Positions 1 to 10,430 are shown, counted from the stretch's first letter. The stretch is DNA of 64,000 nucleotides from Leisingera sp. S132 (GCF_025144465.1 NZ_CP083553.1:1-64000); one strand, 5' to 3'. Program-made: numbers and translations. The notes: a model not told the origin generated them from the sequence alone.

Positions 1-1404
1 ATGACAGAAGAAAAATGGGGACAGCTCAGAAACCGGCTGTTGAAGACGGTCGGTCAAAACAATTTTACGACCTGGATCGAGCCGCTTGAATTTGACGCCG
101 TGGACGGTGGGGTTGCCGTCTTCAAGGTGCCGACCAATTTCATGGGCAATTACGTCAGCCAGAACTTTGCAGATCTGATTCTGCATGAACTGACGATGTC
201 TGGCGAGCAAGTGCAGCGCCTGGCCTTCCGGGTGGCGGCGAACAGCCCGGCGCGACCGGCACAACCCGCCGCTGCGGCTGAGGCATACGGCAGCGCTGAC
301 GGCGATGTGGCCGTGATGACTGCGCCCGCGGCTTCTTCTTCGGGTAAGGACACTTTGGAGGCCCTTCAGGCCGCACCGCTCGACCCGCGTTTCACCTTCG
401 ACAGCTTTGTCGTAGGCAAGCCGAACGAGCTGGCCCATGCTGCTGCGCGGCGGGTCGGCGAAGGCGGCCCGGTCACCTTCAATCCGCTGGTGCTGTATGG
501 CGGTGTGGGTTTGGGTAAAACTCACCTGATGCATGCTATCGCCTGGGAGCTGAAGGAAAAGAATCCGTCGCTGAACGTGCTGTACCTGTCGGCGGAACAG
601 TTCATGTACCGCTTTGTTCAAGCTCTGCGCGAGCGCAAGATGATGGACTTCAAGCACCTGTTCCGCTCGGTCGACGTGCTGATGGTGGATGACGTTCAGT
701 TCATTGCCGGCAAGGACTCGACTCAGGAGGAATTCTTCCACACTTTCAATGCGCTGGTGGATCAGAATAAGCAGATCATCATCTCTGCCGACCGCGCTCC
801 GGGCGAAATCAAGGATCTGGAGGAGCGGGTGAAATCGCGCCTGCAGTGCGGCCTGGTGGTGGATCTTCACCCGACCGACTACGAACTGCGTCTGGGCATC
901 CTGCAGACCAAGGTGCAACAGCAGCGCGAGACATACCCGGACCTGCGCATTGCGGACGGCGTGCTGGAGTTTCTGGCGCACCGGATCTCGACCAACGTGC
1001 GTGTTCTCGAAGGTGCGCTGACCCGTTTGTTCGCCTTTGCGTCGCTGGTCGGCCGCGAGATCGACATGGACCTGACCCAGGACTGTCTGGCAGACGTCCT
1101 TCGTGCCTCTGAGCGCAAGATCACCGTCGAAGAAATCCAGCGCAAGGTCTCCGAGTACTACAACATCCGCATGTCCGACATCATCGGCCCCAAGCGCCTG
1201 CGCTCTTATGCGCGGCCGCGCCAAGTGGCGATGTACCTGTGCAAGCAGCTGACCAGCCGCTCTCTGCCCGAGATCGGCCGCCGGTTCGGCGGGCGCGACC
1301 ACACTACCGTCATGCATGGCGTGAAGCGCATCGAAGAGCTGAAGCTGACCGACGGCCAGATTGCCGAGGATGTTGAAATGCTGCGCCGGTCGCTGGAAGC
1401 CTGA
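1..1404 (+). CDS. dnaA: Chromosomal replication initiator DnaA
   Basis: Initiates replication by binding DnaA boxes and melting the origin. The 467 residues are of normal length. An N-terminal oligomerisation domain (about 1-80) is followed by an Ala/Pro-rich linker. The AAA+ ATPase has Walker A GGVGLGKT at 167-174 and Walker B VLMVDD at 226-231. The C-terminal DNA-binding domain carries the signature GGRDHTTVMHGVKRIEEL starting at residue 430. The ATG is base 1 of the window, so its promoter and RBS are not visible. A strong terminator follows at 1444-1469, so it looks monocistronic at its 3' end. Identification is certain. Confidence 0.99.
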   Translation: MTEEKWGQLRNRLLKTVGQNNFTTWIEPLEFDAVDGGVAVFKVPTNFMGNYVSQNFADLILHELTMSGEQVQRLAFRVAANSPARPAQPAAAAEAYGSADGDVAVMTAPAASSSGKDTLEALQAAPLDPRFTFDSFVVGKPNELAHAAARRVGEGGPVTFNPLVLYGGVGLGKTHLMHAIAWELKEKNPSLNVLYLSAEQFMYRFVQALRERKMMDFKHLFRSVDVLMVDDVQFIAGKDSTQEEFFHTFNALVDQNKQIIISADRAPGEIKDLEERVKSRLQCGLVVDLHPTDYELRLGILQTKVQQQRETYPDLRIADGVLEFLAHRISTNVRVLEGALTRLFAFASLVGREIDMDLTQDCLADVLRASERKITVEEIQRKVSEYYNIRMSDIIGPKRLRSYARPRQVAMYLCKQLTSRSLPEIGRRFGGRDHTTVMHGVKRIEELKLTDGQIAEDVEMLRRSLEA

Positions 1405-1443
1405 CGTTCAAATAGCTGAAGCTGCAAACCCCAAATTGCACTG

Positions 1444-1469
1444 CGGCCCCGGTTTCCGGGGCCGTTTTT
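1444..1469 (+). terminator. Rho-independent terminator after dnaA
   Basis: A perfect 9-bp stem, CGGCCCCGG and CCGGGGCCG with a TTT loop, is followed directly by five T residues. It lies 40 bp past the dnaA stop codon. The rest of the 1405-1586 gap shows nothing recognisable. Confidence 0.85.
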
Positions 1470-1586
1470 GTTGGCTCAATGGCCGCCTGGAAAACCCATA
1501 ACGGTGGTGAATGCCTGGTATCACAGAAAACGAAGTTTCAAGGCTCGCAAAACCGGTCATAACGGCGCCCTGGATAGGAGCGCGGC

Positions 1587-2489
1587 ATGACAGATCAGAC
1601 CCCACAGAACTTGGACACGCCCCGCGGATTGGCCTTTGCCTTCACTGCTTACCTGCTGTGGGGATTCTTGCCGCTTTACATGAAGGCGCTCTCACACATT
1701 CCTACGGCTGAGGTAGTGGCGCACCGGGTGATCTGGTCAGTGCCGGTGGCAGGCGCACTGCTGATTGTCCTGCGCCGGACCAAGGATCTGCGCGCGGCGT
1801 TGAAGAATCCCCGTATGCTCGGCATGGCCTGCATCACCGCGGCGCTGATCTCGGTCAATTGGGGAATCTACGTCTGGTCCATCGCAGCCGGGCGGGCGCT
1901 GGACGCTGCGCTTGGCTACTACATCAACCCGCTGTTCAGCATTGCACTCGGCGCCATCCTTCTGCGCGAACCGCTCGGCAAGGCGCAAATAGCGGCTGTT
2001 GCGCTGGCGGCGGCGGCTGTGCTGGTGCTGACACTGGAAGCGGGCCGGGTGCCCTGGGTGGCAGTTGGCCTGACCCTGTCCTGGGGATTTTATGCCTTCT
2101 TCAAGAAGTCTCTGCCAATCGGCCCCAATCAGGGCTTTCTGCTTGAGGTTCTGATCCTCTTGGTACCTGCGCTTGGCTATTTTGCTTACCTGACCGCCAC
2201 GGGCAGCAGCAGTTTTGGTGCCTCGTTGACCGACACCTGGCTTCTCCTGGGCTGTGGTGTGGTTACGGCGGTGCCGCTGATCGTCTATGCCAACGGTGCC
2301 AAGCTGGTGCGGCTCTCAACCATGGGGATCCTGCAATACATTGCCCCGACGATGATCATGCTGGCCGCCGTGCTGCTGTTCGGCGAGGAATTCGGCCGCG
2401 CCAGAATGATCGCCTTCCCGATGATCTGGGCCGCGCTGGTGATCTACTCAGCGCCGATGATCCGGCAGATGCGCAAGCGTCCCGGCTGA
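1587..2489 (+). CDS. rarD: RarD-type EamA family permease
   Basis: Integral inner-membrane protein of the drug/metabolite transporter superfamily, with about ten hydrophobic helices formed by two EamA repeats in 300 residues. The segment AEVVAHRVIWSVP near residues 41-53 is typical of the RarD subgroup. The substrate of RarD proteins is not firmly known; chloramphenicol-related phenotypes gave the family its name. The start is supported by GGATAGGAG 8 nt upstream of the ATG. It stands alone between dnaA and a converging glycosidase gene. Confidence 0.85.
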   Translation: MTDQTPQNLDTPRGLAFAFTAYLLWGFLPLYMKALSHIPTAEVVAHRVIWSVPVAGALLIVLRRTKDLRAALKNPRMLGMACITAALISVNWGIYVWSIAAGRALDAALGYYINPLFSIALGAILLREPLGKAQIAAVALAAAAVLVLTLEAGRVPWVAVGLTLSWGFYAFFKKSLPIGPNQGFLLEVLILLVPALGYFAYLTATGSSSFGASLTDTWLLLGCGVVTAVPLIVYANGAKLVRLSTMGILQYIAPTMIMLAAVLLFGEEFGRARMIAFPMIWAALVIYSAPMIRQMRKRPG

Positions 2490-2496
2490 AAGAGAT

Positions 2497-3246
2497 TCAG
2501 CCGTCTGGCTGGGCGCTTTCAACCACGCCCACAATCGGCCCCATCATAAATCCGGCATCGCTGCGGCTTAGCTGCGGCGCGTGCAGCCGAGAGATGTTTC
2601 CGTCAAAATACAAGGCGCTGGGCAGCTTCAGATGGTCACGGAACAGGCTGCCGAACTGGTGAAACGTCACCGCATTGCGCGAGATCGCAAAGACCGCTCG
2701 CGTGCCATCTGCCGAGGTGCCGACACCGTTGCGGATGTAATAGCTGTCCGAATCGGGCAGGAACCGCGGATGCAGCTCGCCGTCGATCACCAGCATTGGC
2801 CCGGACTGGGTGGCATAAGTACAGGCGGGGGCAGCCTTCTCGAACGCAAGGGTTTCAAACACGTCGGCCCGGCTCCCCCGGATACACAGCACGCCGTTCG
2901 GCAGCAGGCCGAAGTTTCCGGGACCGGCGTTGGTCACCAGACGCATCTCCTCACCGCTTTCATCGACATAAAGGCCGACCGGGGAGCGGTCGCTGTGGTA
3001 CATGCCTGCGTTGGTTGCAAAGGCCAGCGTCTTGCCGTCATTGGCCAGCGCTTCCTCCAATTTGGAGAAATGCCCGAAGACCTGCCCTTCGCCATCCTTC
3101 AGGAACAGCTGCAGCTCTTCCTGCGCGGCGTCGACTTCGCAGATCGAATAGCGGTTGCCCTCAAAGGCCACATCGCTGCACTCGACAGCGCCGGCCGGGG
3201 GTGCGGTCCATAGCGCTGTCAGCAGCAAGGCGGCCTTGCGGATCAC
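2497..3246 (-). CDS. Secreted phosphodiester glycosidase-like protein (NAGPA domain)
   Basis: A 249-residue protein with an N-terminal signal peptide (hydrophobic core LLLTALW, probable cleavage after AGA near residue 20), so probably periplasmic. The body matches the phosphodiester glycosidase/NAGPA fold, with the family-like segments [17 protein letters not shown] and [18 protein letters not shown]. Related domains cleave sugar-phosphodiester bonds, but the bacterial substrate is unknown. Its start overlaps the rbfA stop by 4 bp (ATGA), so the two are translationally coupled. Its role beside rbfA is not obvious. Confidence 0.8.
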   Translation of the reverse strand: MIRKAALLLTALWTAPPAGAVECSDVAFEGNRYSICEVDAAQEELQLFLKDGEGQVFGHFSKLEEALANDGKTLAFATNAGMYHSDRSPVGLYVDESGEEMRLVTNAGPGNFGLLPNGVLCIRGSRADVFETLAFEKAAPACTYATQSGPMLVIDGELHPRFLPDSDSYYIRNGVGTSADGTRAVFAISRNAVTFHQFGSLFRDHLKLPSALYFDGNISRLHAPQLSRSDAGFMMGPIVGVVESAQPDG

Positions 3247-3638
3247 TCTTCCACGTCGCGGCGCACCGCGTCCTGACTCAGCATCCGGCGGGTTTCGTCC
3301 ATCTGGTCGAAGGTCTCATCCAGCCGGAACCGCAGGTCCGGGGTGAACTTCAGGCCCAGCTTCTTGCCAACCATACGCCGCAACTCACTCTTGTTTCGGG
3401 CGAGAAGCTTCAGCACATCCTCTTGTCCCTTGCCGCCCAACGGCAGCACAAAGGCGGTGGCGATTTTCAGATCCGGGGAGGTGCGCACCTCGCCCACGGT
3501 GATCGACATGCGGTTCAGGTCCGGATCATGCACATCGCCGCGCGCCAGCACTTCGGAGAGCGAGCGGCGGATCAGTTCGCCGACGCGAAGCTGACGCTGG
3601 GAGGGGCCGGGGCCATCGTGGAATTTGTTCTTTGCCAT
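3243..3638 (-). CDS. rbfA: Ribosome-binding factor A
   Basis: A small KH-fold 30S maturation factor of 131 residues. The N-terminal pattern [19 protein letters not shown] and the central [19 protein letters not shown] are typical of RbfA. It assists 16S rRNA 5'-end processing and cold adaptation. In many proteobacteria rbfA sits in a nusA-infB-rbfA-truB-rpsO-pnp run. Here it is instead coupled to a glycosidase gene and divergent from dapB, with truB, rpsO and pnp elsewhere in the window. Confidence 0.95.
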   Translation of the reverse strand: MAKNKFHDGPGPSQRQLRVGELIRRSLSEVLARGDVHDPDLNRMSITVGEVRTSPDLKIATAFVLPLGGKGQEDVLKLLARNKSELRRMVGKKLGLKFTPDLRFRLDETFDQMDETRRMLSQDAVRRDVEE

Positions 3639-3724
3639 AGTTTCGATCTATGCCGGATCGCAGGCTTTGCCAAGCGCTGCCCGGCGATGTAGGACAAAAC
3701 CAGCTTGAACAAGGAAATGGGCCA

Positions 3725-4534
3725 ATGACTCACAAACCAGGGATCGTGATTACCGGCGCATCGGGCCGCATGGGGCAGATGCTGATCAAAACGGTGCTGG
3801 AGAGCGATAAGGCCACGCTGGCCGGAGCGGTGGAGCGTGAGGGCCACGATTGGGTCGGCCGCGACGTCGGGGAGGCCATGGGCGGCGCGCCGGTTGGCGT
3901 CACCGTGACGTCCGACGCGCTGGAGGCGTTTGCTAAGGCGCAGGCGGTGATCGACTTTACCGCGCCGGAGGCAACGCTGGCGTTTTCCAAGCTGGCAGCG
4001 CAGGCCCGCGCCGTGCATGTGATCGGCACCACCGGCATGACGGATGAGCAGATCGCCCGGCTGGAACCGGCCTCGCGCCACGCGGTGATCATCCGTGCGG
4101 GCAACATGAGCCTGGGTGTGAACCTGCTGGTACAGCTGACCAAGAAGGTTGCCGCTGCTCTGGATGAGGATTTCGACATCGAAGTGATAGAGGCACATCA
4201 CCATCACAAGGTCGACGCGCCCTCCGGCACCGCCTTGATGCTGGGTGAAGCTGCCGCCGAGGGCCGCGGTGTGAAACTGGCGGATGTGCGCGATTCCGGC
4301 CGGGACGGGATCACCGGCGCCCGCAAGCGCGGCGACATCGGCTTCACCGCCATCCGCGGCGGCGACATCGTGGGCGAGCATGACGTGCTGTTTGCCGCTG
4401 CAGGAGAGCGCATCGTGCTGCGCCACCTGGCCACTGACCGCGCCATTTTTGCCCGCGGAGCACTGAAGGCCGCGCTTTGGGGCCAGGACAAGGGGCCGGG
4501 CCAGTACGACATGGTGGATGTTCTGGGGCTGTGA
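3725..4534 (+). CDS. dapB: 4-hydroxy-tetrahydrodipicolinate reductase
   Basis: Catalyses the NAD(P)H-dependent reduction step of the diaminopimelate/lysine pathway. The ATG at 3725 gives 269 residues, the usual family length; an in-frame start 75 bp upstream adds a non-homologous extension. The nucleotide-binding motif GASGRMGQM is at 11-19, and the catalytic and substrate motif [15 protein letters not shown] is at 156-170. An AAGGAAA stretch precedes the start. The stop codon directly abuts that of the converging NIPSNAP gene, with no intergenic base. Confidence 0.97.
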   Translation: MTHKPGIVITGASGRMGQMLIKTVLESDKATLAGAVEREGHDWVGRDVGEAMGGAPVGVTVTSDALEAFAKAQAVIDFTAPEATLAFSKLAAQARAVHVIGTTGMTDEQIARLEPASRHAVIIRAGNMSLGVNLLVQLTKKVAAALDEDFDIEVIEAHHHHKVDAPSGTALMLGEAAAEGRGVKLADVRDSGRDGITGARKRGDIGFTAIRGGDIVGEHDVLFAAAGERIVLRHLATDRAIFARGALKAALWGQDKGPGQYDMVDVLGL

Positions 4535-4867
4535 TTACAGCTTCGGGGTTCCCCTGAACCCTTCAAAACCTTCAGTGGTTGAGACAACGGAAGCCTCGAA
4601 ATGCGCAATCAGAGGCATGACAACTGGCTCAACCTCATCCGCCCAAACCGGGCCGCCATAGAATGCTTCTTTGATCCGATCGCGTTCTTCCATGGTCTGG
4701 AAGGCCCGCAGCCAGTGAACCTTGTCCTGATCCTCGGTATCGCGCATGGGGCCAAAAACCAGCATGCCAGCGGCCTTCAATGCGGGACGGTTCACCGCTT
4801 CAAAAAACTGGATGAATTCTTCGCGTTTTCCGGGGTGCAGCGTGTACATGCGGATTTCCAGGATCAT
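4535..4867 (-). CDS. NIPSNAP family protein
   Basis: A 110-residue dimeric alpha-beta barrel protein. The opening MILEIRMYTLHPGKREEF and the later GPMRDTEDQDKVHWLRAF fit the NIPSNAP family. Members bind small ligands or act in dissimilatory metabolism, but no specific reaction can be assigned. No signal peptide is seen, so it is probably cytoplasmic. It converges on dapB with no gap and lies just upstream of the DUF1674 gene on the opposite side. Confidence 0.85.
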   Translation of the reverse strand: MILEIRMYTLHPGKREEFIQFFEAVNRPALKAAGMLVFGPMRDTEDQDKVHWLRAFQTMEERDRIKEAFYGGPVWADEVEPVVMPLIAHFEASVVSTTEGFEGFRGTPKL

Positions 4868-4888
4868 GGTATTTCAGGCTCCGGCTGC

Positions 4889-5080
4889 TCAGAAATCGAC
4901 GGCGATGCCTTTTTTCTCCCAATCGCCAAAACGCGCGGGGTCTGGGCCATCGCGGCCGCCAAGCTCCTTTGGGCGGGGGGCTTGCGCCTCTGCGGCCCTA
5001 CGGCGTTCCTCTGCCTCCGCAAGGGCGCGCATGGCAGCGGGCGGCAGGTCTTTCTTCATCGGCGCGGTCTCGTCGCTCAT
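4889..5080 (-). CDS. DUF1674 protein (SdhAF4-like succinate dehydrogenase assembly factor)
   Basis: A 63-residue protein. The C-terminal signature GGRDGPDPARFGDWEKKGIAVDF is the hallmark of DUF1674, related to mitochondrial SDHAF4, which helps mature flavinylated SdhA. The N-terminal half is charged and probably disordered. The ATG at 5080 is chosen because AAGGAA lies about 8 nt upstream; a longer in-frame reading adds 18 unsupported residues. The sdh genes are not in this window. The function is inferred from the family. Confidence 0.82.
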   Translation of the reverse strand: MSDETAPMKKDLPPAAMRALAEAEERRRAAEAQAPRPKELGGRDGPDPARFGDWEKKGIAVDF

Positions 5081-5157
5081 CGCGGGTTCCTTTATCCTTT
5101 GCCCATGATATACGCCCCTGTCCCGTGCGCACAAGGCGCGCCCTAAGGAGTTGCCCC

Positions 5158-6420
5158 ATGTCCGATGCCAACCAAGCCCGCCGCACTGCGGTTTACCTGC
5201 TGGATCAGGTGCTGGGAGAGGGGCGGCTGCTGGCAGAATGCTATGCCGCCGGGGCGCTTGAGAAACTGGCGCCGGAAGACCGCGCCCGGGCGCAGCGGCT
5301 GTCAGTTGAGACTCTGCGCAGTCTGGAACGTGCCGACCGGGTGCTGAAAAAGCACCTGAAGAAGTCGCCGCCTCTAACCGTCATGAACGCCCTGCGGCTG
5401 GGGACGGTCGAGCTGTGCTCGGGAGGTGCGGCGCATGGGGTGGTCAATGCTATGGTGGCGATTGTCTCCAAACACCGGCGTCACGCGCAGCTTAAGGGCC
5501 TGGTGAATGCGGTTCTGCGTAAGGTGGCTGACGAAGGCCAGGCCGAGTGGATCAAACTGCGCACGCCGCGTCTGCCGAACTGGATCCGGAAACCCTTGGT
5601 TCAGGCTTGGGGGGCTGAGGCGATGCTGGGCATCGAGGCCGCGCATTTTGCCGGTGCACCGCTGGATATCACCGGAAAGCCCGGTGCGGATCTGGCTGCG
5701 CTTGGCGGAGAAGTGCTGCCGACTGGCGCTGTCAGACTCGCGAATGCGGGCCAGGTTTCCGCTCTGCCGGGCTATGAGGCTGGCGATTGGTGGGTCCAGG
5801 ACGCCGCCGCCGCGCTGCCCGCCCGCATTTTGAACGTCCAGCCTGGCGAGCAGGTGCTGGAATTGTGCGCGGCACCAGGCGGCAAAACAATGCAAATGGC
5901 TGCAGCAGGTGCCAGGGTGACGGCCGTGGACGTTTCAGAAGGACGCGTTGCCCGCCTCAAGGAAAATCTGGAGCGCACCGGGTTGCAGGCGGAGCTGATC
6001 GTGGGAGACGCACTGGAGCAATCCGGCCTATACGACGCCGTGCTGCTGGATGCGCCCTGTTCCGCCACTGGCACAATCCGCCGCCACCCGGACCTGCCGC
6101 AGGCCAAGGACGGCAGAGAGTTCGGGGAGCTGATCGAGCTGCAGGCGCAGATGCTGGCCCACGCCTGGACGTTGGTAAAACCCGGCGGCCGGCTGATGTT
6201 CTGCACGTGTTCGCTGCTGCCGGATGAAGGCGAATGCCAGGTCGAGGAGGCGCTGGACATGTTCCCGGAGATGGCGGCTGACCGCGATGCACTGGCGGTG
6301 CCCGGCGTCGAGGCAGACTGGATCACCGAGGAAGGCGGCCTGCGTCTGCGCCCGGATTACTGGCCGGACCGCGGCGGCATGGACGGTTTCTACATGGCCC
6401 TTTTGCGCAAATCTGCGTGA
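5158..6420 (+). CDS. RsmB/NOP-family RNA (cytosine-5) methyltransferase
   Basis: A SAM-dependent enzyme of 420 residues, probably acting on 16S rRNA as RsmB does. Residues 1-125 form a NusB-like domain. The methyltransferase domain carries the SAM motif LCAAPGGKT at 236-244, motif IV DAPCSATG at 298-305 (Cys301) and motif VI TCS at 350-352 (Cys351), so both catalytic cysteines are present. TAAGGAG 8 nt before the ATG at 5158 fixes the start; the in-frame extension upstream looks non-coding. It is followed by the heparinase-like gene in the same direction. Confidence 0.93.
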   Translation: MSDANQARRTAVYLLDQVLGEGRLLAECYAAGALEKLAPEDRARAQRLSVETLRSLERADRVLKKHLKKSPPLTVMNALRLGTVELCSGGAAHGVVNAMVAIVSKHRRHAQLKGLVNAVLRKVADEGQAEWIKLRTPRLPNWIRKPLVQAWGAEAMLGIEAAHFAGAPLDITGKPGADLAALGGEVLPTGAVRLANAGQVSALPGYEAGDWWVQDAAAALPARILNVQPGEQVLELCAAPGGKTMQMAAAGARVTAVDVSEGRVARLKENLERTGLQAELIVGDALEQSGLYDAVLLDAPCSATGTIRRHPDLPQAKDGREFGELIELQAQMLAHAWTLVKPGGRLMFCTCSLLPDEGECQVEEALDMFPEMAADRDALAVPGVEADWITEEGGLRLRPDYWPDRGGMDGFYMALLRKSA

Positions 6421-6519
6421 CGGCGGGGCCTCTCCGGCATTCGCCGGTGACTTGGCCCGAACCCCGCGCTATGCTCTCGCCAAAACGCCCTGGCACAATC
6501 CGGCGTGAGGCTACAGAGC

Positions 6520-8262
6520 ATGTCCACTTATGACAGAATGGCAGGCCGCGGCACCCGGCTGCTGAACCGGTATTACGCCTGGCGGGCGCGCAGCCAGCCA
6601 GCGGCAACCGGCTTTGTCTCACAGCCGGAACCACGCACCATCGGCAGCTTTGCCCGCGGGCGGCAGCTGGTGGCGGGGAATCTGCTGTTTGCCGGCTACC
6701 TTGTCGAATCGCCCGACACTGGCCTGTGGGAGGTTGCGGCGCCTGATGCAGCCTTCGACGCAGAGCGGCATGGGTTTGCCTGGCTCGACGATCTGGCGGC
6801 TGTCGGCGATTTCAAGGCCCGGCTCAAGGCGCAGAAATGGGTCTGGGGTTGGATTGAACAGCATGGCCGCGGCAGCGGGCTGGCCTGGCTGCCGGACCTG
6901 ACCGGGCGCCGGGTGATCCGCTGGATCAACCACGCGCTGTTCCTGCTGAGCGGCAAGGACAAGGTTGAGACCGAAGTCTTCTATGGCTCACTGGCGCGGC
7001 AGACCTGGTATCTGGCGCAACGCTGGCAGGGGGCTGCCCCTGGGCTGCCGCGGTTCGAAGCGTTGTGCGGTTTGATTTACGCGGGTCTTGCCCTGCAGGG
7101 GCGGGAGGAACTGGCAGACCCGGCGGTCAAGGCGCTGGCGGCGGAATGCGACTCCCAGATCGACGAACAGGGCGGCTTGCCGACCCGCAACCCGGAAGAA
7201 CTGCTGGAGGTGTTCACGCTGCTGACCTGGGCCGCTGCTGCTTTGCATGAGGCAGGCAGGATGGTGCCGCCCGCACATATCGCCGCCATCGAGCGGATTG
7301 CGCCCACCTTGCGCACCCTGCGCCACAGCGACGGCGGGCTGGCACGGTTCCACGGCGGCGGCCGCGGGCTGGAGGGGCGGCTGGACCACGCACTGGCTGC
7401 TAGCCACGTGGCAGAGCGCCATGCGGACGGGTTGGCAATGGGCTTTGCCCGGCTGTCGGCGCGGCGTACTTCGGTTATTGTTGATGCTTCTGCGCCGCCA
7501 AAGGGCAAGGCATCGAATAACGGCCATGCTTCGACCTTGGCGTTTGAACTCACCTCGGGACGGCGCCCGCTGATTGTAAACTGCGGCTCTGGCGAGTCGT
7601 TCGGTGTGGAATGGCGCCGGGCCGGCCGGGCAACGCCTTCGCACAGCACGTTGTGCATCGAAGGCCACTCCAGCGCCCGGCTGTCGGCGCCGCAGAAAAC
7701 CACCGGCCATGAGGAGCTGATCGAGGCGCCGGACGATGTCCCGCTGGATCTGGCTGACCTGCCTGACGGCTTCCGGTTTCAGGGCGGCCACAACGGTTAT
7801 GCCGCGCATTTCGGCCTGACCCATGCCCGCACCCTGGATCTGTCCTTTGATGGCCGCGCCCTGGCCGGAGAGGACATGCTTCTGGCGCTGGAAGCCCCTG
7901 CCAAGGCCCGCTTTGACAAGGCCAGCAGCAGCAACCCGGATGGCGGAGTCAGCTTTGATATCCGCCTGCATCTGCACCCCGAAGTCGATGCAACCCTTGA
8001 CTTGGGCGGCGCAGCAGTATCCATGGCGCTCAAGAGCGGGGAAATCTGGGTGTTCCGTCATGACGGCGCCTGCCATCTGCGGCTGGAGCCAAGCGTTTTC
8101 CTGGAAAAGACCCGCTTGAAGCCGCGTGCGGCAAAGCAGATCGTTTTATCCGGGCGGGCGATGGGATATGCCACCCGCGTCCGGTGGACGCTCAGCAAAG
8201 CGCAGGAGACTGCCATTGCCGTGCGAGACCTGAACCGGGACGAACCCGAGACGTTTGACTGA
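6520..8262 (+). CDS. Heparinase II/III family protein
   Basis: About 580 residues, with an N-terminal alpha-helical toroid-like region and, from about residue 320, a beta-sandwich segment typical of heparinase II/III C-terminal domains (GRRPLIVNCGSGE, HSTLCIEGHSSARL). No signal peptide is seen, which is unusual for a polysaccharide lyase. The substrate is unknown. Alternative in-frame starts are GTG 6505 and ATG 6520; the ATG is preferred because a GAGG lies about 8 nt upstream. It lies between the rRNA methyltransferase gene and purH, 24 bp before the latter. Confidence 0.8.
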   Translation: MSTYDRMAGRGTRLLNRYYAWRARSQPAATGFVSQPEPRTIGSFARGRQLVAGNLLFAGYLVESPDTGLWEVAAPDAAFDAERHGFAWLDDLAAVGDFKARLKAQKWVWGWIEQHGRGSGLAWLPDLTGRRVIRWINHALFLLSGKDKVETEVFYGSLARQTWYLAQRWQGAAPGLPRFEALCGLIYAGLALQGREELADPAVKALAAECDSQIDEQGGLPTRNPEELLEVFTLLTWAAAALHEAGRMVPPAHIAAIERIAPTLRTLRHSDGGLARFHGGGRGLEGRLDHALAASHVAERHADGLAMGFARLSARRTSVIVDASAPPKGKASNNGHASTLAFELTSGRRPLIVNCGSGESFGVEWRRAGRATPSHSTLCIEGHSSARLSAPQKTTGHEELIEAPDDVPLDLADLPDGFRFQGGHNGYAAHFGLTHARTLDLSFDGRALAGEDMLLALEAPAKARFDKASSSNPDGGVSFDIRLHLHPEVDATLDLGGAAVSMALKSGEIWVFRHDGACHLRLEPSVFLEKTRLKPRAAKQIVLSGRAMGYATRVRWTLSKAQETAIAVRDLNRDEPETFD

Positions 8263-8286
8263 GCCTTTAAAAGGACCTGCCCTGCC

Positions 8287-9876
8287 ATGACCGACCTTCA
8301 CCCCGTACGCCGTGCGCTGCTTTCCGTATCCGACAAGACCGGCCTGATCGAGCTGGGCCAGGCGCTGGCCGCGCGCGGTGTCGAGCTGCTCTCGACCGGC
8401 GGTTCCGCCAAGGCACTGCGTGATGCCGGCCTGACGGTCAAAGATGTCTCCGAAGTGACAGGCTTTCCGGAGATGATGGACGGCCGTGTGAAGACCCTGC
8501 ACCCGATGGTGCATGGCGGCCTGCTGGCGCTGCGCGACAATGACACCCATGTCGCCGCGATGACCGAGCATGGCATCGGCGCCATCGACCTGCTGGTCGT
8601 GAACCTCTATCCGTTCGAGGCCGCGCTGGCACGTGGTGCAGATTACGATGAGATGATCGAAAACATCGACATCGGCGGTCCGGCGATGATCCGTGCGGCT
8701 TCCAAGAACCACCTTTTTGTGAACGTGGTGACCGACGTCCAGGATTATCACGCGCTGCTGGCAGAGCTGGATGCCAACGACGGCCAGACCTCTTATGCTT
8801 TCCGTCAGCGTCTGTCGCAGACCGCTTATGCCCGCACGGCTGCCTATGACGCTGCGGTGTCAAACTGGATGGCCACTGCCATCGAAGAACAGACGCCGCG
8901 CCGCCGCGCCTTTGCCGGCGAGCTGAAACAAACTCTGCGTTATGGCGAAAACAGCCACCAGGAAGCTGCCTTCTACACCGATGGCTCAAACCGTCCGGGT
9001 GTTGCCACCGCCGTGCAGCTGCAGGGCAAGGAGCTGAGCTACAACAACATCAACGACACCGATGCGGCCTATGAACTGGTGGCGGAATTCGATCCGGCCG
9101 AAAGCCCTGCAGTTGCGATCATCAAGCACGCCAACCCCTGCGGCGTCGCCAAGGGCGCGACCCTGGCGGAGGCTTATCAGAAGGCGTTCGACTGCGACCG
9201 CACTTCGGCATTTGGCGGCATCGTGGCGCTGAACCAGCCGCTGGACGCGGACACTGCCGCCAAGATCACCGAGATTTTCACCGAGGTGGTAATCGCGCCT
9301 GGTGCGTCTGATGAAGCCAAGGAAATCTTTGCCGCCAAGAAGAACCTGCGCCTGCTGCTGACCGATGGCCTGCCCGACCCGCGCAAGCCCATCGTGGCCT
9401 ACAAGCAGGTGGCCGGCGGCATGCTGGTTCAGGACAAGGACGTCGGCTACGTCGGCATGGAAGATCTGAAGGTAGTGACCGAAAAGGCGCCGTCTGACGC
9501 CCAGATGCAGGACCTGCTGTTTGCCTGGAAGGTCGCCAAGCACGTTAAGTCCAATGCCATCGTCTATGTGAAGGACAACGCCACCGTCGGCGTCGGTGCG
9601 GGCCAGATGAGCCGTCTGGACAGCGCCAATGTGGCGGCATCCAAGGCGGGCCGAATGGCGGCGGAGCTGGGGCTGGAAGAAAGCCTTGCCAAGGGCTGTG
9701 CTGTGGCGTCTGATGCCTTCTTTCCCTTTGCGGACGGCCTGCTGGAAGCAGCGGCAGCAGGCGGTGCCTGCGTGATCCAGCCGGGCGGCTCGATGCGCGA
9801 TGACGAAGTGATCAAGGCAGCCAACGAAAAAGGCCTCGCCATGGTCTTCACCGGCATGCGCCACTTCCGCCACTAA
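8287..9876 (+). CDS. purH: Bifunctional AICAR transformylase/IMP cyclohydrolase
   Basis: Carries out the last two steps of IMP synthesis. At 529 residues it is full length. An N-terminal methylglyoxal-synthase-like cyclohydrolase domain (about 1-150, with [12 protein letters not shown] at the start and [15 protein letters not shown]) precedes the transformylase domain, which contains [12 protein letters not shown] and the terminal [25 protein letters not shown] lies upstream of the ATG. It is followed after 16 bp by lspA, so cotranscription is likely. Confidence 0.98.
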   Translation: MTDLHPVRRALLSVSDKTGLIELGQALAARGVELLSTGGSAKALRDAGLTVKDVSEVTGFPEMMDGRVKTLHPMVHGGLLALRDNDTHVAAMTEHGIGAIDLLVVNLYPFEAALARGADYDEMIENIDIGGPAMIRAASKNHLFVNVVTDVQDYHALLAELDANDGQTSYAFRQRLSQTAYARTAAYDAAVSNWMATAIEEQTPRRRAFAGELKQTLRYGENSHQEAAFYTDGSNRPGVATAVQLQGKELSYNNINDTDAAYELVAEFDPAESPAVAIIKHANPCGVAKGATLAEAYQKAFDCDRTSAFGGIVALNQPLDADTAAKITEIFTEVVIAPGASDEAKEIFAAKKNLRLLLTDGLPDPRKPIVAYKQVAGGMLVQDKDVGYVGMEDLKVVTEKAPSDAQMQDLLFAWKVAKHVKSNAIVYVKDNATVGVGAGQMSRLDSANVAASKAGRMAAELGLEESLAKGCAVASDAFFPFADGLLEAAAAGGACVIQPGGSMRDDEVIKAANEKGLAMVFTGMRHFRH

Positions 9877-9892
9877 GCAGAGCGACTGAGTC

Positions 9893-10375
9893 ATGGCAGC
9901 ACGTTGGATGATCTGGGGCGCAATCCTCTCCTTCCTGGCGGATCAGGCCAGCAAATACCTGGTGATCCACTGGATGGGGCTGGACCAGCGCCACCGGATC
10001 GACGTGCTGCCGCCGTTTCTCAACTTCCGCTATGGCGAGAACACCGGCATCAACTTTGGCCTGTTCGGCGGTGGCGACGAGACCGCGCGCTGGATCCTGA
10101 TCGGGCTCTCTGTGGTGATCTGCATTGCGCTGGTGGTGTGGTTATTGCGGGGGCAGAGCAAGTCCAGAGGCATGCAGCTGTCTGCGGGGCTGGTGATCGG
10201 CGGTGCTTTGGGCAATGTCGCAGACCGGCTGCTCTATGGTTATGTTCTCGATTTCCTCAACACATCTTGCTGCGGTATTCAGAACCCGTTTGTGTTCAAT
10301 GTCGCGGATATCTTCATATTTGGCGGTGCAGCGGGGCTGATCTTCTTTGATGGGCGCAGTAAAAAGCCTGCGTAG
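9893..10375 (+). CDS. lspA: Lipoprotein signal peptidase (signal peptidase II)
   Basis: An inner-membrane aspartyl protease that removes signal peptides from prolipoproteins. It has 160 residues with four hydrophobic segments. The two catalytic aspartates are in GALGNVADRL (Asp111) and FNVADIFI (Asp139). It sits 16 bp behind purH and is followed by a lipoprotein gene, a plausible substrate. No strong RBS is seen, so coupling to upstream translation is possible. Confidence 0.95.
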   Translation: MAARWMIWGAILSFLADQASKYLVIHWMGLDQRHRIDVLPPFLNFRYGENTGINFGLFGGGDETARWILIGLSVVICIALVVWLLRGQSKSRGMQLSAGLVIGGALGNVADRLLYGYVLDFLNTSCCGIQNPFVFNVADIFIFGGAAGLIFFDGRSKKPA

Positions 10376-10430
10376 ACCTCGCCAGGCAATTGCGTTAAAA
10401 GCGCAGGGAAACAGGCAGGAGTTTGGGGCA